Assembly (NCBI GenBank): GCA_027924585.1
Contig: BSBM01000068.1
Location: 9,627,001 to 9,691,000 of the forward strand
Source of the DNA: Larix kaempferi
Taxonomy: Eukaryota; Streptophyta; Pinopsida; Pinales; Pinaceae
DNA length: 64,000 bases
Reading direction: 5' to 3'
Shown here: positions 57,320-64,000 of the stretch, one piece after another
Numbering within the stretch: the stretch's first letter is position 1
Layout: the number at the start of each line of letters is the position of its first letter
Notes under the pieces: model-generated
What the model saw: the letters and a program-made list of their open reading frames with translations, nothing else
Databases searched by the model: none
Told to the model about the DNA's origin: nothing
Made by a program: the position numbers and the translations under genes

Positions 57320-58657
57320 CTAAGCATGCAAGCAGGTGCATTGATCTCCCAAGCAATAGTGTTTCTCCCGTCTTCGACGACGACACCCATGTACATGCAC
57401 GTGCCAATTGCAATAGTAAAACAAGATAATTGGATATGTTGTCAATTTCAAAGATTACACATGTTGCTGAAACAACGCAAAGATAACTTTTTGAAAGCCC
57501 ATTTGCCATATCTTTTAACATTCACAACCTTCTAGGTGAAAAAAAAAAGAATGTTTTGTAATTGTAAAAAAGATTTCAAACATTATTTATATTTTATTAA
57601 AAACAAAAAGTGGCCCAAACAACGCAAAGATAACTTTTTGAAAGCCCATTTTTCACATATTTTACACAACCTTTTAAGGTAAATAAAAATAAAAATAATG
57701 TTTGTTTTGTAATTGTAAAAAGCTTTCAAACATTATTTATTTTTTATTAAAAACAAAAAGGTGAAATATTTTTTTTTATTTTATTAAAAAACAAAAAGGT
57801 GAAACATTCCCGTATTTTGGTTCAAATATATGTTTTAGTCATTGAATCACACTTGATAAGGTTGAAGAGGGAAAATTTTATCCATGGACTAATATTAGAT
57901 TTTTTCCAAAACAAATTTGTTAATTTTTATTTTTTTATAAATTAATTCATTTAAATTTTATGGGATAAAAATAATTTATATTAAATATCGTCAAAATTAT
58001 TCAGAAACTATATAAAAATTTTATATTTTCATTATTTTACAAAAATATCACCAAACATATTATGCTTAGAAATTTAAAAATTAGTAACATTTGTCAAGGT
58101 TTACACATTTTAAAAAGATTACGGGCCCTTAAAATTTTCCACATTGAAGTAGCAACTTGTTGTAAAGAATTCCCTGAAATTGAATAAAGTTGGGCCTTCA
58201 ATTGAAATGATCAACTTATTGTAATTACCCTTAAAAGGAAGAAAACACGAGGGTGCATTTTCGATAGTATTTGACACCCTTAGATTGTAAGTAAATGAGT
58301 GTGACAAAGCAAGAAAGCATGCCAAAAGTAATTGCTATAATCAGGGAATTGTATTCCTTATTGGAAACATTGATTGATATTGTTGATGGCACTTCAATCA
58401 CGATCCCCACAAAAACTTTGCATGATGTTCTTACATGTTTGCAAGTGATGCAAACAAAGTTAGACATGCTACATATCCAATAAGAACTCTTAAACATTGA
58501 GTTAAGAACAATGAAGAATCATGAGGCAACTAAGATTTTTGAAATAATTCTTGTTTAGAATAATCCTTTGTTTGAAGAAGATGAATTGCATGCAGAAGAT
58601 GCTAGAATACATAGTAATATCAAAAACATTGAATTTGAATAGAAAAAAAATATTAAT
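57320..58657. other. AT-rich region with a 147-bp duplication
   Basis: A unit starting caacgcaaagataactttttgaa is present twice, at 57473 and 57620, extending to about 57766. 58295-58483 holds a short plus-strand open stretch (MSVTKQESMPKVIAIIREL) that I do not recognise. Otherwise no gene is seen. Confidence 0.55.
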
Positions 58658-58830
58658 CACTATAAGGAGAACACCTTCTAGTGGAGGTTTTTTAGTGTCA
58701 TTGGAAAAATTGTCAAAAAAACCTCTGCTACAACCTCTACAATTGGTAACAGAGGTTTTAGTGAAGGCATTAACAGAGGTTTTTAGCAGAGGTTTTTTGT
58801 CGACGGTCGAAGGTTTTAACAGAGGTTCCT
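58658..58830 (+). mobile_element. Possible CACTA element terminus
   Basis: It starts CACTATAAGGAGAACACCTT and continues TAGTGGAGGTTTTTTAGTG, close in form to CACTA (En/Spm) ends in plants. Subterminal repeats of gcagaggtttt follow in both orientations, another CACTA feature. The opposite end and transposase were not found, and the 3-bp target duplication cannot be checked. Segment P begins inside this repeat-rich part, so P may belong to the same element. Confidence 0.45.
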
Positions 58831-60540
58831 AGTGGAGGTTTGGTGCACCTATAGTAAATAAGCATCGGTGCACTTATACCAAAGATGAGCATTGGTGCAC
58901 CTTCACCAAAGAGGAGCACCAACTCCAGTGCAACTTCACTAAAGAGGAACATCGACATTGGTGCACTTTCACCAAAGAGGAACCCCGATGTTTTATTGAC
59001 CAAAAACACACTAGTATCTTAACTACTCCTCATTCATCTAACTTAAAAAATTTTAAAAATAGATTTTTTTTCTTAACCTAATTCTTAACAAAATCCATAA
59101 TATCTTAACTACTCCTCATTCATGTAACTTCTTTTGAAAGTAGAACTCAAAATATAATTTCTCAATAATATCTACATCCATTTCATTCCAACATCATAAA
59201 CCTATGTCATGCGAAACCATTCTTTGCTAAAGTTTGTTTCTTAATGTTGAAATCATTGTTCTACATGATACCCATACCCATAAGGTGCAACCTATATTAG
59301 TGAACTCATTTAGGAATTGCATTGATTGATGAGAGTGGGGTCTCTCTTAACATCAAGAGGGATTATTATATTTTTTTTATGAAGATTTTCAATGTATGCA
59401 AAAGTCAAGATTTTACAAATATGTTGAACTCTTTGATTACTTGGGTTATTATCTATATGATATTATAAACTATTTTACTATATTGAAAAAGGTTGAAATT
59501 GAGATGTATTTTATTTTTCAATTCTTCAATGGCTTTTACTCAAACTCCCAAACACTCTAAAAATGACAAATTAACTTACTATATTATAGAAATTGATGTC
59601 TTTCATTTGTCAACTTTCTAATGCTTTTACTCAAACTCCCAAATCCTACAAAAATGACAAATTATCTTATTATATTCTAAAAATGGACATCTAAAAGGGT
59701 AAATTAAATAAAGCTCCATCTACTAAGAGATTAGATGGAACTATTAAATCTTCCTTTAAATACTTTTATTAAATATATTTTTCACTTTTTAATTTAGAGA
59801 TAGCAGCTCTTCGACTTTAAACTCTAAGAGACCTTCTAAGTTGCTTAATTATTTCTTTGAATGTTGTGGTTGTTTTAGTTGACTCATTATAATGACATAT
59901 TCTTATATAAGATTTGGTTGTACATTAATACTCTATTTCTTCAATATCACCTTAAAGTGATTAAGGTGATATTTTATAGAGATAAGAAAATGTCGACACT
60001 ATCACTAACAATAACCCTAACAAGGAGATGTTGACACCAACCATTGAAAATGGATGGCAATAGGCGATCGTGACATTCTCACCAAAATTGTTTCAACGAC
60101 GTCATCAATTTTACCATACGCGTTGATTTATAAGACAACATATTTAAAAAATAAAAGTTATAAGACAACACATTTATAAAAAAAAATTCAAAATTATGGT
60201 GACCTCTTCAATTTTGGTAAATTTCACTTTAGAAAGTGGTTCAACTAATGGTTGAACAAGTTGTGCATTGGGACAAGAGTAATGTGGAGGAATATTTGTA
60301 CACTAAAATTCCTCAAAGTTAATTTTTGCAGAGTCCCAACTTTAAATCACTAGGTAATGGTAAACACATGTGGTCACGTTGTTCGTGCTTTTGGACAAAT
60401 CGAGAATATTTGTTAAAATAGATTCTCTTTCATAATCCCAACTTTGATTCACTTGTTACCAATGGAGAACATCTTTGCCCACGTTGTTCGTGTTTTTTTG
60501 CAAATCGAGCCGACATGGGAACAAATCAATGAATTAATAT
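58740..60540 (+). repeat. Dispersed repeat segment P, copy 3
   Basis: Aligns in the same orientation with 29516-31370. Differences include fewer tandem units (59518-59695, two units instead of nearly four), one 44-bp unit instead of two, and a local duplication of the aactactcctcattcat phrase (59020 and 59100). It joins segment Q directly at 60540, without the sequence that surrounds element F in copy 1. Confidence 0.8.
58870..58995. repeat. 33-bp tandem repeat in segment P (copy 3)
   Basis: Units start at 58897, 58930 and 58963, with a shorter one before. The word gtgcac-ttcac-aaagagga is shared with 29603-29701, and the minus strand stays open in both. Confidence 0.9.
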
Positions 60541-63500
60541 GATCCAATTCTGAGTTACAAAAGCAATGGTTTATGTCCATGGTGGGCACGAGGGGTGAAA
60601 TTCTATTTTCAAACCAAAAGAGTAATTTAGGTGCAGTGAATGGTTTGGGTAGGATTTTTGAGGTCAATGATCATGTTGGAAATGGAAATGGTAGAATTAT
60701 TTTTTGAGTTGTAGAAGTGTGAAAGCATAGTGAGATTTGCTTTAAGCCAAACTAAGAATATAGACAGAATGATCCATTTGAAGGATAAAAACATTTTACT
60801 CTAACTAAATTTGACAATTGTGTAAGAGAAGCCTTCTCATTGGGGCCAAAATAAAAAAACCTTGACCTAATTTTTGGGTCCATGTTTATCTCCTAGCAAT
60901 CAATATGAAGAAATATTTTTCTCATTTGAAAGGATCAAAGGTTCTTTTTAGCATCAAAAGAGAGCAAATGATAGGCAAGATTCCATCTAAAACTAAAGAT
61001 TTGCATGGAGTATCATTGTTTTTGTAGTAGCAAGTAACATCCTTCTTCTACTTCTCTTATTTTTCATTCTCATTCTCATTGTAAGCAATACCTTAGTAAT
61101 ATACTTTGTAAAGGGAAGCAATGAGGCCCAAAACAATGATTTTATTAGTCTCAAACCCCGGTGCATTTATTGTTTTAAATGAGATGGTCATTTTCAAATA
61201 TGAGACTATATAGTCCCTAACACTAGAGGTAATATTTTGTAAATGAACTATTGAATTTATTATGAAAACTCGACAAGGTTGTTGCCACTGGTAAATAATA
61301 GATTCAAGCAAGTTACGTTGGTTTTCTCTTTCATTTTATGTCTTGCGTGGTGTTGAATAAATCAATGGATCTATGCACTTGCCTTGCCCAATTGGTTTTA
61401 TGTTTGATAAATATGTGTTAGGAAAGTATAAGCTATGCCTCATTCTCAAATCATATTTGTTCATTTTCTCTAATTTATTTTCCAAGTATAACTAGATTAT
61501 GGTGCTCATGCTTCAAAATATTTAATATGGTTGAAACTTGTTAAATCCCCCTATGTTTATCTTCTTGATTACCTCCAAAATACAACTTAACATCCTTTTC
61601 TATTTATTTGTAAACAACCACTAGTAAATAATAGATTCAAGCAAGTTATGTTGCTTTTCTCTTTCATTTCATGTCTCACATGGTGTTGAATAAATCAATG
61701 GATCTATGCACTTTCCTTTCCCATTTGGTTTTTTGTGTAATAAATACGTGTTAGGAAAGTACAAGCTATGCCTGATTCTCAAATTATATTTGTTCATTTT
61801 CTCTAATTTATTTTCCAAGTAGAACTGGATAATGACACTCATGGTTCAAAAGATCGTTCATATGGTTGAAACTTATTGAATCCCCCTATGTTGGTTAGCA
61901 TCTTGATTACCTCCAAAGTACAACTTAACGTCCTTTTCTATTTTGTTGTAAATAATTAATAGAGATCAACTCCATGCACCCCACATCTCTATTATAAATA
62001 TAGTATGAGCTTCATTGCTTAAAAAAGGTTTTCCTTGGGTGATAGATAAGGACACTTTCCTTAGGAAAAATTGAGTGTACCCCCTCCTTATAGCTTGAGA
62101 ACCAACTCAAAGGCCTACAGTAACATGAGAAGGTGCATCATGCACACCATGCCTTGGCATTTGGACCCCCTATGAGAGAGAGGGAACAACATGGGAATTA
62201 ATGCCATTGCTAGGATAGAGCTCTCCTTGGTATATAATGACAAATCTATTGGTGAATCCATTGTTTATTTTGTTTGTTAGATTTTAAATCCAACTTTGGA
62301 CAATGAGACCCAACATTTTGTATTATTAAATATATGTAGCTTGTTATAAAGTTACTAGCGACTTCAATGAGGAATAAATCCATATTCCTATTAATGTTAA
62401 TTATATGCTTCTTGTGGTGAGAAAGTAGTGGTTCTCAAGTCAAAGTATCTCACCTAGTGACTCCACATTCATTTCACAAGTGTTGAACCTACCTCAAATT
62501 GGTGCATTTTTTCCAGCAAACAACTCTTTATTGACAACATCCACTCAAGTTGGGTTTCTAAGCTTGCCTTGCATATTTCATTAGATCCCATCCTGAAAAA
62601 TTTTGTTGCCCTTTTTATTAGAAATATTGGAAAGGACCCTTCTTACAACTACAATTTTATTTAAATTTGAACTCTGTTAATATTGATTTGAATAGGAAGT
62701 TCTTCCTCCATTTTTTATCCCTAATCCCTTATGCTCAAATACCCCAAGTTCTAAAATCCATCATTCATCCCTTTCTAGTTGTCATCATGGCCAACAATCA
62801 TCATAATTATGGTAATCCTTGTCTAGCTATAAGATATCAACCCCTAATATTGTGTACAACTCTTTAACCCTTGCCTCAATGGATATCTAAAAGTCTTTCC
62901 AAAATTCAGTGGAAGTGATTGTAGAGGTGGTATGAACATATCACATCATTTCAATATTACACTAATGGACTCCTTGTTCAAGAGCATGAAGATGTTTTCA
63001 TACATATTTTTGTACATTCCTTGGAAAGGATGCTAGATCCCACCCAATTTAGGAACTTGATAGTGAACTCCATATCCACTTGGGAGCAATTGCATGATTG
63101 TTTCCTACATAGGTGGGGAAAGAGAAAAGATCATTTCTATATATTAATGGAATTTAATTCTTTATAGAAGGATGACCTTGAAGGTGAAACAACATCCAAT
63201 GATAGGTTCCTCAATTCTTATCTTGGATTCTCTAAAATGTTAGGCCTTTAAAATCTTATGCCTTATTAACTTATAATCCTACCCAAAGTTCTTATACTAT
63301 ACCTTAGAGAAATAAATTCATTAAATATGGATTCCATGCTTGATGATGCATTAGATCTTAAAGGTAGCATGCTGGCTTCCTCTCATCCCCATTATCCCAA
63401 GGAAAGTGAAAATTAAGACTCCATCTTATACTGCAGATCTAATAGATTCTTCTTGTTTACATGGGGCCTCCTAACACTGTCATAATTTGAACAAGGTGGG

Positions 63501-64000
63501 AGGGAAACATTTAGGGTTACATTAAAATGGAAAAAGCATCTATCAAAGGAAACCCTTGAGCCCATTACATTTATAAAACATCAATTTTAGTATAATGTGC
63601 CATCATATTCTGATGAAGTGGGGGTGTTCATAAATTGTGAAGGGCACATTCAAGGTGAAAAACTTCCTATGTTAATATTTTAGCTTGAGGAAGGAATTGT
63701 TAAAACCAACAATGGTTGATCACGCCCTTCATTTTTTAAAATAATTTTCAACCAAAGGATAAAATAAAAGAATATGGTGATTTGCAATTTGTAAGTTATG
63801 AAATGAATTATTCATCTAAGGAATGAATGTTGATTTAGAGGTTAGGAACCATGAAGATAAAAAAAAAATTAACATGTGGGTTTTGAAAATCATGAGCTAC
63901 TTAATGAACCTTTGGCTATTTGGAATGATAGTGCTGCTAAAAATTGTATTCTCCAACCTTCATCAGATGCCAATTTTGATTTGAATAATGAAATTCAAGA
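60541..64000 (+). repeat. Dispersed repeat, copy 3 (segments Q, R and S)
   Basis: Q (60541-60775) is followed directly by R (60780-62500); segments X and T and the first part of R are deleted relative to 37040-38576 plus 43906-44380. S (62500-64000) matches 46890-48400 and runs off the window end. Within R a 333-bp unit is tandemly duplicated (61285-61617 and 61618-61950), which the other copies lack. Confidence 0.75.
62540..63600 (+). pseudogene. Decayed Gag in repeat copy 3
   Basis: Aligns with 46940-48010 and shows the same landmarks with different breaks: an open stretch at 62667-62867 (NSVNIDLNRKFFLHFLSLIP), the STWEQLHDCFLHRWG-type word near 63090-63120 and DDLEGE near 63175. No intact frame. 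The different stops in the two copies show independent decay. Confidence 0.7.

Noticed and set aside
58295-58483. Possible small protein (62 codons)
   Set aside because: No recognised family; overlapping minus-strand ORF of similar length; no supporting context.

Overview
This window is repeat-filled plant nuclear DNA, most likely from a gymnosperm with a very large genome. It is AT-rich and shows no intact host gene, tRNA, rRNA or CRISPR array in 64 kb. It holds nested, decayed LTR retrotransposons: chromoviruses with C-terminal chromodomains, a Tork-like Ty1/copia element, and gag-only elements with a Tat/Athila-type primer site. It also holds a decayed MULE transposase, a possible CACTA end, a SINE-like insert and a fragment of a pectate lyase gene. 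The gymnosperm assignment is inferred from repeat style and could be wrong.

Layout. 1-670 is the end of an unidentified insertion into the 3' LTR of element A. Element A (671-17685, minus strand) is an old chromovirus with LTRs of about 2.4 kb. Its gag is split by element B (5896-11981, plus strand, 375-bp LTRs, TSD gcctt), and its 5' LTR is split by a 2026-bp solo LTR (14978-17003, TSD ataag). 17686-20869 and 25970-26260 are unassigned decayed DNA, split by copia element C (20870-25969, minus strand, TSD ctccc).

From about 26270 onward the host is a large repeat family whose segments recur in the same orientation. I label them T, R and S (R followed by a gag-bearing part S) and P, Q and X. 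Segment R occurs three times, near 26.8, 44.1 and 60.8 kb. This family is interrupted by element F (32086-36520, minus strand, same family as B, TSD gttgt, RT and integrase core deleted), by gag-only element G (38577-43905, plus strand, 1.6-kb LTRs), by a 1139-bp solo LTR (44579-45717, TSD aaaat), by a MULE remnant (50934-53560, minus strand) and by non-autonomous element H (54806-57319, minus strand, 226-bp LTRs).

LTR differences counted by eye suggest relative ages: H about 2%, B about 3%, A and G about 5%, F about 8%, C about 10%. The order agrees with the nesting (B lies inside A and is younger). Nothing here looks able to transpose. B is closest: its catalytic motifs are intact, but it has five in-frame stops and one deletion/frameshift. 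No complete new system was found. The least explained items are the acidic ORF of element G, the three-copy gag-bearing repeat and the unassigned 17.7-20.9 kb block.
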